From Leptidea sinapis (Eukaryota > Arthropoda > Insecta > Lepidoptera > Pieridae), in NCBI RefSeq assembly GCF_905404315.1, contig NC_066283.1, forward strand, positions 2,914,001 through 2,978,000: a stretch of 64,000 bases of DNA, read 5' to 3'. The notes below the pieces were generated by a model, which was given only the letters and a program-made list of their open reading frames with translations, searched no databases and was not told where the DNA came from. The position numbers and the translations under genes are program-made. Positions 44,763-55,789 of the stretch are shown here, one piece after another (position 1 is the stretch's first letter; every line of letters begins with the position of its first letter).

Positions 44763-44900
44763 CCCCCTTGTTCATAATAGTCTGCTAAATTAAAGCATTG
44801 CTAATTCTCACTCTGTCTTCTTCTATTGACCTAAGTCAGAATGAGAAAAAACACTCCTAAGCGGCTGTTTAAAGTTAGCGGACCATTATGAATAAGGGGG
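44763..44900. mobile_element. 138-bp hairpin MITE with TAA duplication
   Basis: Ends CCCCCTTGTTCATAATAGTC and, reversed, CCCCCTTATTCATAATGGTC, with pairing continuing inward. TAA flanks both ends (44760-44762, 44901-44903), as in PIF/Harbinger-type insertions. Confidence 0.85.
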
Positions 44901-45094
44901 TAAATCTTATAAACTTACTTATTATGTTAACTAATTTAAATCTGATTTACATAACAATGGGCAATGAATTACAAATTTACGTTAGTACTTGTATACTCAG
45001 TGGCCGCATGTAAATAATAGGTACCTAATATTTGACTCGTTATGTATTTATATTCCACAGCTCTTAAATTGGTTTAAATTATAGATAAAAATAT

Positions 45095-45480
45095 GATTTT
45101 ATTTAATGGAAAAGGAGGACAAACGAGCGTACGGGTTACCTGGGGTTAAGTGATCACCGCCGCCCACATTATCTTGCAACACCAGAGGAATCACAGGAGC
45201 GTTGCCGGCCTTTAAGTCCCGGAAACACCGCACAAGGAGCTTCTTTCCACAGCTTTGTATTACGTGGAAGAAAGCTCCTTGAAAACCGCACTGTGGAGGA
45301 CCGCCACACACCCAGATGGTAGTGATGGTATCCTAACTTGTGGCGTGTCGTGCGAAAGTGGAATTCGGTGGTAAGAATCAGGTTAAACAGCTCTTCGGAA
45401 CACTCCCCGTGATAAATACGGTAGAAGATACACAATGAAGCGACATCTCTACGCAACGCCAAGTGATCCAGCCGTTCACA
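45095..45480 (-). pseudogene. J-family LINE 3' end, copy J3
   Basis: Minus strand: LALRRDVASLCIFYRIYHGE, CSEELFNLI, TRHKLGYHHYHLGVWRSSTV, RFSRSFLPRNTKLW, then after a 45-bp deletion KGRQRSCDSSGVAR and tail to about 45100. Best preserved C-terminus of this Jockey-type family. Confidence 0.85.
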
Positions 45481-45619
45481 AACGCAAACACGCGGTCAAA
45501 TGACTGATCTGACTGCCAAAAGGGGATGAACATTTTAAAGGCCTGAATTTTAAGCAATCAACACAGTATAACACCATTATTGTATTCGGACAGATGCTAG
45601 TCAGTATAAGATATGTATG

Positions 45620-45621
<2 letters not shown>

Positions 45622-45658
<37 letters not shown>

Positions 45659-45663
45659 GTGTA
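45622..45663 (+). repeat. (TG)n microsatellite
   Basis: About 20 TG units with a single C, 160 bp before the first GH1 exon seen. Confidence 0.95.
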
Positions 45664-45826
45664 AGTACTTAGATAGATATATGTATGCTTAATTATTTTT
45701 GCTTATAGAAAATAATATTTTTCAATTTTGTTTTATGTTTTATTGTACTATATCGTCATGTATAAACTTTTTTTCTTTCTTTCTTTCTTCTCTAATGTGT
45801 TATAATTAAAAGTCTCTACATTTCAG

Positions 45827-45936
45827 TGCATTCTTCTCAACGCTTATTTCTGCAACATCTCGAAATTTCCCAGCTGATTTCAAGTTCGGAACTTCAACAG
45901 CTGCATACCAAATAGAAGGCGCGTGGAATCTTGATG
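45827..45936 (+). CDS. GH1 beta-glucosidase-like, exon A (N-terminal)
   Basis: GH1 enzymes cleave beta-glucosides with retention of configuration; insect members are secreted in gut or glands and include digestive beta-glucosidases and myrosinases. This exon follows TCTCTACATTTCAG and ends GATG/GTAAAT. After one base completing a split codon it reads AFFSTLISATSRNFPADFKF then GTSTAAYQIEGAWNLD. The first 10 residues look like the end of a signal peptide; FKFGTSTAAYQIEGAW is the conserved first strand, with the glucose-binding Gln. No in-frame ATG lies between the upstream stop (45807) and the exon, so an upstream exon with the start codon must exist and was not found. Ends in phase 1. Family GH1 is certain; substrate is not predictable. 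Confidence 0.9.
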
Positions 45937-45972
45937 GTAAATTCAAAACAGATTTTTTTTTAAATTAAATCT

Positions 45973-46267
45973 TTATATTTTTTTATGAAATTAAGGGACG
46001 AGACAAGCACGACGTCAATTTATGGTAATAATACGCCATGCCCAGTACAATACAGTGCCGCTCAGGATTCTTGAAAAACACAATAATTCTGAGTGTCAAT
46101 ACCATAGTGCTCGTTGCCTCGAGACATAAGATTAAGTCTCATTTGCCAGTAATTTCACTAGCTACTGCGCCCTTCAGACCGAAATACATTAATACTAACA
46201 CATTACTGCTTCACGGCAGAAATAGGCGCCGTTGTCGTACCCATAATAATAAGGAGCCTCCCACTGG
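45973..46267 (-). mobile_element. S repeat copy S14
   Basis: Full copy only 37 bp after the exon A donor. Confidence 0.87.
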
Positions 46268-46388
46268 TGAATAATTGTATGTTAATAAATAGATAATAAT
46301 TGCCGTAAACAGGATACTATTTATATTAAGCTTAGTCTCATAGCACTAACTTCAAATACACAAAATGAGAGTCAAAAGCATTTATTTA

Positions 46389-46504
46389 AAGGCCGGCTAC
46401 GCTCTTGTGATTCCTCTGGTGTTGCAAGAGAGTGTGGGCGGCGGTGATCACTTAACACCAGGTGACCCGTACGCTCGTTTGTCCTCCTATTCCATAAAAA
46501 AAAA
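46389..46504 (+). pseudogene. J-family LINE tail, copy J4
   Basis: Only the last about 100 bp and A-run 46496-46503. Confidence 0.78.
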
Positions 46505-46530
46505 ATCATATAGTATATAACGATTATCCC

Positions 46531-47060
46531 ATAAAAGGCATTTATTTTCTCAAAATTGATTCCTTTAGAATTACTTTTGATGTCATTTCTTATAACTACT
46601 ACATACTACTACCGCTTGGGAAACAAATGGCGCTCTGAGAGAGAAGAAGCGGCGCAAGACACTCTCCCAGCATTCTTTTTTTGCGCTCTTTTCAATAAAA
46701 ATATACAATATTGTACGGTCGTTTCTATCGCTATAAAATAATCACAATCTAGTCCCAGGCTGTCTGATCATTTAGATATTCAGCAGTGGAGTAATAGGAT
46801 TTACGACAGAGCCATTTTTTTATAAAACATTTAAATATATTTATAGATAATGCCTGAACAGTGGCTGGGACTTTATTATAGAAGTGTATACATTTACCCT
46901 TTAAGCTATTATGTACCTTATGAAGCCTACTAGAATTAGTTACAAGCAATCCCTTATTTCTAGTGTTATAATAATGAAAATCACTATTAAGAGCAAAAAG
47001 GTGACGATTTTTGTGAACGTATATTAAATTTTCATAAATGTACTGACAATGAACAGTCAT
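46531..47060 (-). pseudogene. CR1-type LINE 3' end, family Z, copy Z2
   Basis: Minus strand 47060-46749 encodes TVHCQYIYENLIYVHKNRHL, NTRNKGLLVTNSSRLHKVH, IHFYNKVPATVQ, NIFKCFIKKWLC, SYYSTAEYLND: the complete C-terminus of a CR1-like reverse transcriptase in one open frame of 103 residues, then 3' UTR to 46531. This is the reference for the other Z copies. Confidence 0.88.
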
Positions 47061-47304
47061 AATATTAGCCTGTTTTCCGAAGTCATGGTAAATTATTTAA
47101 TTTGAATTCGAAAAACAATTTTGATACATATGAATTAATGTACAAATAATATATGACAACTATTATGCGGTACTTATCCTAGAAAACCGATTTAAATTTA
47201 TTTTGTCTGTCTGATCGTACAAGCAAATTTCTAAAACGGCTTGACCTATTTTGACGGAACTTTCACTGGCAGACATGTTATTCAAAGTTAGTTGGATTTA
47301 ACAT

Positions 47305-47385
47305 AAACACCCATGTAAAGAAGTTGGTAAGTTTCATAGGCTTTTATGTAAAGAAGTTGGTAAGTTTCATAGGCTTTTATGTAAA
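47305..47385 (+). repeat. Short tandem duplication related to the 99-bp minisatellite
   Basis: ATGTAAAGAAGTTGGTAAGT TTCATAGGCTTTT occurs twice in tandem (33 bp each). It resembles ATGAAGAGAAGTTGGTAAAT TTCATAGGC of the array at 48161. Confidence 0.8.
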
Positions 47386-47700
47386 AGGCATTAATTATTT
47401 TCTCAAAATTGATTCCTTTAGAATTCTTTTTGATATCATTTCTAATAACTACTAGATACTACTACCGCTTCGGAAACAAATGGCGCTCTGAGTGAGAAGA
47501 AGCGGCGCAAGAAACTCTCCCAGCATTCTTTTTTTGCGCTCTTTTCAATAAAAATATAGAATATTGTACAGTCATTTCTATCGCTATAAAATAATCACAA
47601 TCTAGTCCCAGGCTGTCCGATCATTTAGATATTCAGCAGTGGAGTAATAGGATTTACGACAGAGCCATTTTTTTACAAAACATTTAAATTTATTGATGTA
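47386..47700 (-). pseudogene. CR1-type LINE 3' end, copy Z3
   Basis: Near identical over its length to 46531-46840 but ends sooner. Confidence 0.85.
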
Positions 47701-47923
47701 CATGTGTATAGAACATCATTGGGTTTTATAGCTGATGTATTGATGTCTTATGGATATATTTTATTTTGTTTAAACGGTCAAAGTTATGACTTATCAAATA
47801 TTTATTCAAACCTATTGTTATTTTACTTATAAGAAAAAATTTGCCGATTACTTACCAATGTTATGATATTATGATTTAATGTTATGTTATTAATATTTTC
47901 CTTAAATTGAGAAGTGTATTAGT

Positions 47924-47954
<31 letters not shown>

Positions 47955-48160
47955 TATATATATATATATATATTTAATTCTCAAAGTCTGTGTCTCGGTG
48001 TCTAGAGAATACCAGCGTTGAGAAGTAAAATTCCCAACATAATGCTGACTAGACACCATTTTGGTTTTGTAATGTCCATAATATTGTTATTAGTAATAAG
48101 ATTTCTGTATTTTTGAACCAAATAAAGTTTTTAATTATTAATTAATATTATTAAAAAAAC
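47701..48160. other. AT-rich spacer with (AT)n
   Basis: (AT)n at 47929-47972. No gene. Confidence 0.5.
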
Positions 48161-49105
48161 CTGAAAATGACACCCATGAAGAGAAGTTGGTAAATTTCAC
48201 AGGCGCCATCTTGGATTTCGATTTTGACCCGATATTCGTTATTGTTGACCCCGAAAACCATGAAAATGACACCCATGAAGAGATGTTGGTAAATTTCATC
48301 GGCGCCATGTTGGATTTCGATTTTGACCCGATATTCGTTATTGTTGACCCCGAAAACCATGAAAATGACACCCATGAAGAGATGTTGGTAAATTTCATCG
48401 GCGCCATGTTGGATTTCGATTTTGACCCGATATTCGTTATTGTTGACCCCGAAAACCATGAAAATGACACCCATGAAGAGATGTTGGTAAATTTCATCGG
48501 CGCCATGTTGGATTTCGATTTTGACCCGATATTCGTTATTGTTGACCCCGAAAACCATGAAAATGACACCCATGAAGAGAAGTTGGTAAATTTCATCGGC
48601 GCCATCTTGGATTTCGACACGATATTTGTTATTGTTGACCCGAAAACCATGAAAATGACACACATGAAGAGGTGTTGGTAAATTTCATCGGCGCCATCTT
48701 GGATTTGGATTTTGACCCGATATTCGTTATTGTTGACCCCGAAAACCATGAAAATGACACCCATGAAGAGAAGTTGGTAAATTTCATCGGTGCCATATTG
48801 GATTTCGATTTTGACCCGATAATCGTAATTGTTGACCCCGAAAGCCATGAAAATGACACCCATGAAGAGAACTTGGTAATTTGCATAGGCGCCATCTTGG
48901 ATTTCGATTTTGACCCGATATTCGTTATTATTGACCCCGAAAACCATGAAAATGACACCCATGAAGAGAAGTTGGTAAATTTCATAGGCGCCATCTTGGA
49001 TTTCGATTTTGACCCGATATTCGTTATTGTTAACCCCGATAACCATGAAAATGACACCCATGAAGAAAAGTTGCCAATTTTATAAGCGCCATCTTGGATT
49101 TCGAT
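48161..49105 (+). repeat. 99-bp minisatellite, about 9.5 units, in GH1 intron A
   Basis: GTTGGTAAATTTCATCGGCG recurs at 48187, 48286, 48385, 48484, 48583, 48675, 48774, 48873, 48972 and in part at 49071. All steps are 99 bp except one of 92 (deletions of 6 and 1 bp). Because 99 is a multiple of three and the unit lacks stops in several frames, long open frames appear on both strands (up to 307 residues on the minus strand). They are repeats of one 33-residue unit, e.g. LVNFIGAMLDFDFDPIFVIV on the plus strand, and I do not regard them as proteins. Confidence 0.95.
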
Positions 49106-49856
49106 TAGACCTTATATTTAGAGATGAACTTATAAATCACAAATTCTTCAAAAAAATACAGAAACATAATTTATTGAAAATCTGACTGCGTAAAAAAATA
49201 TGTAAAGTATCAAAGACAGTATTGTATAGCTTATAAAAAATATTCATGTTCGTACAGCGATCTTTCCGAGTACGAGCTGCTGCTTACAACCGACACAGTG
49301 TCTACCCACGACGGCGGCCGAGCGCGGACTGAGGTTATTTCGATAGATCTTTCTGTGCAATGAGTACGGAGTGACAAAATAAAATAACCCTTAATACCAC
49401 ACTTTAAAGCTCATGCTTATCAGAAATATATATGAATTTTAGACGATTCATTTTTAATTTTTTCTGAGATTATTTATTAGATATTCATTAATTTATTTCC
49501 CGTGTTTTTGAAAATATTATATCTGCTTTCCTTACATAATTTTTAAGAGCCAAAATTGTGTAAGTGGTAGCAGAAAACTGATCCTGAATGAAGCCCCATT
49601 TCGTCAATTTTGTGTGAAGAGGTAACGGATAATCGTTTTTACGACATAAAATACCAAAATTTCAAAGCAAACATTTCCCGCTAATTGGAGATAAAGAAGT
49701 AATCTATTAGTGGCAATTTTTAGTTTTGTTAGACTTAGTTTAATTTCATCACAAACTCTACCGAAAAATATCTTATTTTTGTCGGATTCGTAAACGCGTC
49801 CTTAATGGTTGCCAGCTTATATTTCAATGAATTATTAAGTGTCTAAGTATGAAAGT
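49106..49856. other. AT-rich intron sequence
   Basis: Nothing recognised. 49245-49340 is locally GC-richer (CGACGGCGGCCGAGCGCGGA). Confidence 0.4.
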
Positions 49857-50130
49857 CAGGATGCCGGCTAGATTATGGGTACCAACCACAACGACGCCTT
49901 TTTCTGCCGTGGAGCAGTGATGTGTAACCACTATTGTGTTTCGGTCTGACGGGCGCCGACTTAACATCTTATGTCTCAAGGTGACTAGTGCAATTGTAGT
50001 GCCGCTCAGAATTTTTAGGTTTTTCAAGAATCCTCAGCTCCAGCGGGATCTAGCAGTAATTTGCAGGGCGTATCACTTACCATCAGCTGAACGTCCTGCT
50101 CGTCTCGTCCCTTATTGTCAAAAAAAAATG
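49857..50130 (+). mobile_element. S repeat copy S7, 5' truncated
   Basis: Lacks the first 20 bp and, near 49955, the GTAGCTAGTGAAATTACTGG part. Confidence 0.82.
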
Positions 50131-50708
50131 AAATTGCCGGCTTGTACTAAAGTTCAAACATTTGTATATACATTTTATATATATTATATACATTTTATGT
50201 ACCTATATAGCTATAATTCTTTTGAATTTTGTAAAACATTTTCCCGGGATCATGTTGTAAAAGCATATCGCCCAAAAAAAACTTAGGTACTAACTCGGAA
50301 TTTAATAGTACATAGTAACAATTGCCTTATTAATAAATAAAATAATCAAATGAATAGGTAAGCCCTGGATTAAAACGAATATGCTAACTTTATAACCTAC
50401 CGCTCGAAGATGTAGGTAGCATTATTAGCAAATCCTTCACATAACATTATAAATTATTGTCGGCCATTAAATCTGGAATCTAGTTGCAAGATAAAAACGC
50501 GTTCTGTTAACCCTTTAGTTCACTGACCAGCATAACAGGCTTCGAAGACCATTCTTATTTTTTATTCCTAGGATTCTGTCTAGAATTACTAAGTGGTTCG
50601 TCATCCTCGCCTTGTACGTTTTATCTTTTGGAATAAACTAATGAGACTCTAGGGTTTTATTCAAAATAGTAACCGTTTGAACAAATCAAGGAAATTTTAC
50701 TTATTTTG
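50131..50708. other. Intron sequence with CR1 tail fragment
   Basis: 50214-50300 (TTTGAATTTTGTAAAACATT, GGGATCATGTTGTAAAAGCA) is a minus-strand CR1-tail fragment. The rest is AT-rich. Confidence 0.5.
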
Positions 50709-50995
50709 TTTTTATAAGGCCGAGACGAGGAGGACGTTCAGCTGATGGTAATTGATACATCCATTACAATCCAGTGCCCCTCAGGATTCTTGAAAATCTC
50801 AAAAACTCTCAGCGGCACTATAATTGCGCTCGTCACCTTGAGACATAAGATGTTAAGTCTCATTTGCCCAGTAATTTCACTAGCTACGGCACTCTTCAGA
50901 CCAAAACACAGTAATGCCTGCATCAAGTCAGAAATAGGCGCCGTTGTGGTACCCATAATCTAGCCGGAATCCTGTGCTAAGGAGCCTCGCTTTGG
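50709..50995 (-). mobile_element. S repeat copy S15
   Basis: Near full length; lacks GTTTACACATTACTGCTTCACGG hairpin half, replaced by GCCTGCATCAAG. Confidence 0.84.
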
Positions 50996-51958
50996 TCAAA
51001 CTTGCCGGCGGGATGATACTGTGACGGCTGCTTAAGGTTCCTAAAATTAAAGTTATTATAGTTTTATAATCGCTAGTAAAAATGCTCGTAAATACAATTA
51101 CTTATTTATTATTTACGGTGTTTTTGTTTTTATATATATATATATAGATATATATATATATATAATCTGAATCTCGGAAACGGCTCCAACGATTTTCATA
51201 AAATTAAGTATGCAGGGGATTTCGGGGGTGATAAATCGATCTAGCTAGGTTTCAATTTAAAAAAAATGGTTTTATCCATGTTTGAATGAGAAACAGCTAC
51301 AATAACATTAGAATACAAAGGTAAATTTCGCCACTATATACAAGACTATTATAGCTCAGATGGGACATTGGGTGATCCGGAAAGCAGAAGATCCCGGTTC
51401 GAATCCAGATGTTTTATTAGTTTTTTTTTTGTTCAAGTTTTGTACATTCTTAAAAATCCGAGCAAGGCTCGGTCGTCCGGATATTAAGTATTTAAGTTGC
51501 ATCACTTTATACTATAGTTGGAACTATTTATAAGACGATGAAGATATAAATAATGATTTATAAGTGGCAATGAGTTTCTTCCCACTTCTTCTCATTTAAG
51601 CTCAACCTTTTTCGAAGTTTATTATTATTTATTTATTTGGAAACAAATACAGATACATCCTTAAACATAAAGTAGATAAAGTAAAAATAGAAATATGGAC
51701 ACAAGGATGTCTCTCTTTAAACAGTTTCACTAAGTACACTTAATATTTAAATTTACACTTAAATTACACTTAGTTGCAGACAAACAGTTAATAAATAAAT
51801 CTAACATAATGCAGTTGTAGACAATGTTACAATTTAGATGAAATTACGTGATTTCTAACTTACTCTGTTTGTGCCAGGACTTGTTTTATTCTGAAGTTGT
51901 GGTAAATGTAAAAAGAAAAGAAAACTTTTGACAAACGCTTTTGAAATTCTTTGGACAG
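50996..51958. other. Intron with (AT)n, Helitron-like and tRNA-like fragments
   Basis: (AT)n at 51132-51164. 51165-51480 has the CGGAAACGGCTCCAACGATT module of Helitron-like repeats and ends GAGCAAGGCTCGGTCGTCCG. In it, GATCCCGGTTCGAATCCAGA (51390-51409) is a B box with a loose A box at 51354. 51617-51850 has a TTTATTTATTTGG LINE-type tail. Confidence 0.5.
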
Positions 51959-52106
51959 GGAAAGGCGAAAGTATTTGGGATAGATATGTACATACGAAGA
52001 GTAAAGAAGTAGTGAACGGGTCAACAGGTGATGTTGCTGCCGACTCCTATCATCACTGGCGCGAAGATGTCAACCTAGTTGCTCAACTGGGGCTGGATTT
52101 CTATAG
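51959..52106 (+). CDS. GH1 beta-glucosidase-like, exon B
   Basis: Acceptor TTTGGACAG, donor TATAG/GTAACG. Phase 1 in, phase 2 out. Reads GKGESIWDRYVHTKSKEVVN then GSTGDVAADSYHHWREDVNL and VAQLGLDFYR. GES.WD and GD.A.DSYH...ED are GH1 landmarks; the H and the acidic ED segment line the entrance of the barrel. 148 bp; joins exon A across a 6.0-kb intron full of repeats. Confidence 0.94.
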
Positions 52107-52117
52107 GTAACGAGTCT

Positions 52118-52452
52118 TTTTTTTATGGAATACGAGGACAAACGAGCGTTCAGTTCACCTGGTGTTAAGTGATCACCGCCGCCCACATTCTCTTGCTACA
52201 CCAGAGGAATCACACGAGCGTTGCCGGTCTTTAAGGAAGGTGCACGCGCTTTTTTGAAGGTACCCATGTCGTATCGTCCCGGAAAAACCGCACAAGGAAG
52301 CTCATTGCACAGCTTTGTAGTACGCGGAAGAAAGCTCCTTGAAAACCACAGTGTGGAGGACAGCCACACATCCAGATGGTGGGGTTGATATTCTAATTTG
52401 TGGCGTGTCATACAAAGGTGGAATTTGGCGACAGGAATCAGGTGAAACAGCT
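52118..52452 (-). pseudogene. J-family LINE 3' end, copy J5
   Basis: Starts 11 bp after the exon B donor. Minus strand: TRHKLEYQPHHLDVWLSSTL, RFSRSFLPRTTKLCNELPC-type C-terminus, FKKARAPSLK, tail. Confidence 0.84.
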
Positions 52453-52620
52453 AATCATAATTATAATATTATTATTAAATTAAATATTTACTTTTCCTAC
52501 TAACATGGACCGAAATCAGAAGTGCCGGCCAGAGAAAAAAAATATACCAAATTATTGGCCACATTGATCAAATCATTTCATAGTAAGACACTTATATCCT
52601 AAAGTCAATATTATATAATA

Positions 52621-53067
52621 CTAGCTGACCCAGCAAACGTTGTATTGCCATATAAAGTAATAAAAAAAAATTGGGATGTAAAAAGTAGATGCAGCCGATT
52701 CTCAGACCTATAAAATAATAAAATTATTGTAAGTATTGATCCATTGCCATCTTGCAACCCTACAGCACAGAATAATATAAAAATCGCGATACAAAAATAG
52801 GGGTTAATCGTAGAGGGTTGAAAATTTAGGGTTCTATGTATTTTTTTAATGTTGTATCATAAAAAAATAAAAACAATAAAGTATTTCTAAAATTTAAAAA
52901 AAAAATTTGGGGTGGACCACCCTTAACATTTAGGGGGATGAAAAATAGATAGTAGCCGATTCTCAGACCTACTTAATATGCATTTATAATTTGGTAAAAA
53001 TCAGTACAGCCGTTTCGGAGGAGGAAGGTAACTAACATTGTGACACGAGAATTTTATATATATAAGA
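52621..53067 (-). mobile_element. Helitron-like element, complete ends
   Basis: On the minus strand starts TCTTATATATATAAAATTCT and ends TTGCTGGGTCAGCTAG. Flanking host bases are A (52620) and T (53068). 447 bp; reference for copies at 14829 and 33530. Confidence 0.8.
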
Positions 53068-53262
53068 TTATGCAAATCGAAAATGAGGTTCGGATATTTT
53101 CATACAGGCCAGGTTTATAACTTTAGTGTGTGTGACAAGCTACACCTTACACTCGCGATATGTATGTCACTTTGTTATAGGGCGTGTGCGTTGCTGAAAT
53201 TAGAGGTTTACAGTTCACCGCTATTTTTTTCCACATGGTCACAACTGTCACACTCTATCTAT

Positions 53263-53598
53263 GGCCTTTCCCAATATTCAGTCTATCTCCGGTTGTGGCC
53301 TACTTGAGATAAAAATCGTAACTATCGTTGACTTTTCTGTTCCAATAAACTTATCGACGGTAAATCACCTTAGCCGTTCACGCTGTCTGTCAATGGGAGA
53401 GGACGTATAGTTTACCAGCGATAGATCATAGAAGTTTGTATGAAAATTGCAATTCACGCGTCCCAATTTAAGGCGATAAGAATGACTTATCGGGTATATT
53501 GGGACAGCTTCACATTATTGACAGCTAATTACTGACAGTAGAAGGTAAAAGGAGAAAGTAACTTATCTGTATCTGTAGATAGTATATTGGGAACGGCC
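53263..53598. mobile_element. 336-bp MITE with imperfect TIRs
   Basis: Left GGCCTTTCCCAATATTCAGT, right reversed GGCCGTTCCCAATATACTAT. No clear duplication; interior non-coding. Confidence 0.7.
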
Positions 53599-54061
53599 GT
53601 TAGAGTCTAGTCCGTATAATTTATCTTAGAATTTAACAAACATTGATACACCTCAGTTTTATAACATTAAAGTATAAACATAATTTATAATTTAGATGTT
53701 AGATAAGGCAATAAAAAGTTCTCTTTATATCCACTTTTATATTATTTCTCCTCTACATTATATGATAAACTATACTTGAAATAATATTTTCATGTGCTTA
53801 AAATATTGAGGGCCACGTGAGGATCAACACATTGACACACAAGCCGACTTAAATTAATGCAGGATAATTATTAATTATAGTTTAGCTTTACATTACGTTG
53901 GTAACTCTTAATAAGATAATAATAAAATTACCAGGCGTTATTAAATAAAATTTGTTTGGCAATGTATATGAATTTGATAAGAAATCTTATGCAAATTTTC
54001 TAATGATATTATATTTTCTACATTCATTAATAATAATTGATATACAATCCGTAGTTAAAGA
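53599..54061. other. AT-rich intron sequence
   Basis: Nothing recognised. Confidence 0.4.
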
Positions 54062-54998
54062 TAAAAAAGTGGCCAAGTGCGAGTCGAACTCACTCATGAA
54101 GGGGTCCGTATCATAATATAAAAGTTCTTGAAGTAGTAGAACTTAGATCGATGTTTTAATAAAAGTGTATTTTTTTAAATTAATTTATTTATAACATATT
54201 AAAAAAACTACTAACTAGATCTCATTCAAACCAATTTTAGGTGGAAGTTTGCATGGTAATGTAGATCATATATGTTTTTAGTTTTATCATTCTCTTATTT
54301 GAGAAATTACAGGAGGGGGACACATTTTACCACTTTTAAAGTGTCTCTACGCGGAAACTATTCAGTTTAGAAAAAAATTGTATTAGAAACCTCAATATCT
54401 CAAAACCTATCCATAGATAGGGTTTTATGAGAAAAAATTTTTGAGTTTCAGTTCTAAGTATGGGGTAAATAACGTAACCCCCAAAATTTATTGTTTTTTT
54501 TTTTTCTATTATTGTGTGAAAATCTTAATGCGGTTTACAGAATACATCTACTTACCAAGTTTCAACAGTATATATCTTATAGTTTCGGAAAAAAGTGGCT
54601 GTGACATACGGACGGACGGACAGAGAGACAGACAGACAGACACGACGAATCTATAAGGGTTCCGTTTTTTGGCATTCAAATTCAAATATTTTTATTCAAA
54701 ATAGGATTTAAAATCACATATTGAACGTCAAAAACTACCACCCATTCAAAAGAGACTGCCACAGACCTGAGAAGAATGTGCGCAAGAAACTCAGCGGGCT
54801 TTGTTTTAAATATGAAATATGGATTACAATGTGATATCGTACAATAAACATTTATAATTAAAGAGCCTGAGGGTGTTCGCTTTATTCCAGTACGTGGTGT
54901 CATTAAGAATCGTTTATGCTATAATAACCTTTCCCACACAAACGTTTTTTAACAATTCTTTTAAATTTCGTAACACATTTGGCTACAGAACCCTAAAA
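54062..54998 (+). repeat. Dispersed repeat W, copy 2, split by CR1 tail
   Basis: W sequence 54062-54676 and 54980-54998; (ACAG/ACGG)n at 54606-54640. Copy 1 (43522-43549) reads GGCATTTGGCTACGGAACC without interruption. Confidence 0.82.
54677..54979 (-). pseudogene. CR1-type LINE 3' end, copy C5, inside W
   Basis: Minus-oriented tail with TTTGAATTTGAAT end at the 54677 side. Junction shares CATT with the target. Confidence 0.85.
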
Positions 54999-55789
54999 AA
55001 ACCACTAAAAATGTGTGACTGCTCTACTTTAGATAAAATTTCTTAAAATTATGCAACAAAGACCTTACTTGTTTCAATACAAAAGCGCTGACATAAGTTA
55101 TATAAACAGAACCCAAACACGAGAAATAAGTCGTAATGTAAGCCGAGCCAAGACGTCATCTGATGACCTCTGATACACTTGACACGCGCGCCATTTTTTT
55201 GTCTGAGGCTTGGCGCTTGAGCGGCAGTAAAAATGTAGTCGATAAATGTGCATAAAATCGTTAATTGGTCTATCTTCGAGGACTAAAGATTCATCATTAC
55301 ACGTAATGGTTAACGAAACACGGACTACTTACTTTCGAAGGCTAGGCCAAGAATATGAAACAGAAGAAAAACGAAATATGTGGAATACTTACGGAAAGTA
55401 GCTGGCGTAACATTTGAGAAACTTTTCTAGTAAAACTATTAAGAAAATCATGTTGCTGATGATGACAAAATGATTTGTAAAATTTTATTATTTTTAATCC
55501 ATTCGTCTGAAAGAAAACAATACTAGAAACCAGATAATTATTTTATTACATACCATTAATTTGGCTTCCGAAATAAACACTCTAATAGACCTGGTTCATA
55601 AAATCGGAGATATAACACAGATATTGCAAAGGCATTTGATAAGTTATAACAGACAGTTTTTATATTATTACTAAGAAAAAACCAGCTATCCCATTTTCAG
55701 CTGTTCCAGAACCATAAATATTTTTAGAACCATAACCATAATTTTTTTTTATAAACCATAAATACCCACTTTGAAGTTAAATAATATGA
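54999..55789. other. Intron sequence without recognised repeat
   Basis: Nothing recognised. 55130-55215 is GC-richer. Confidence 0.4.

Noticed and set aside
48138..49085. Open frames of 137 to 307 residues on both strands as proteins
   Set aside because: They are frames of a 99-bp minisatellite with length divisible by three, overlap each other on opposite strands, lie in a GH1 intron and match no family.
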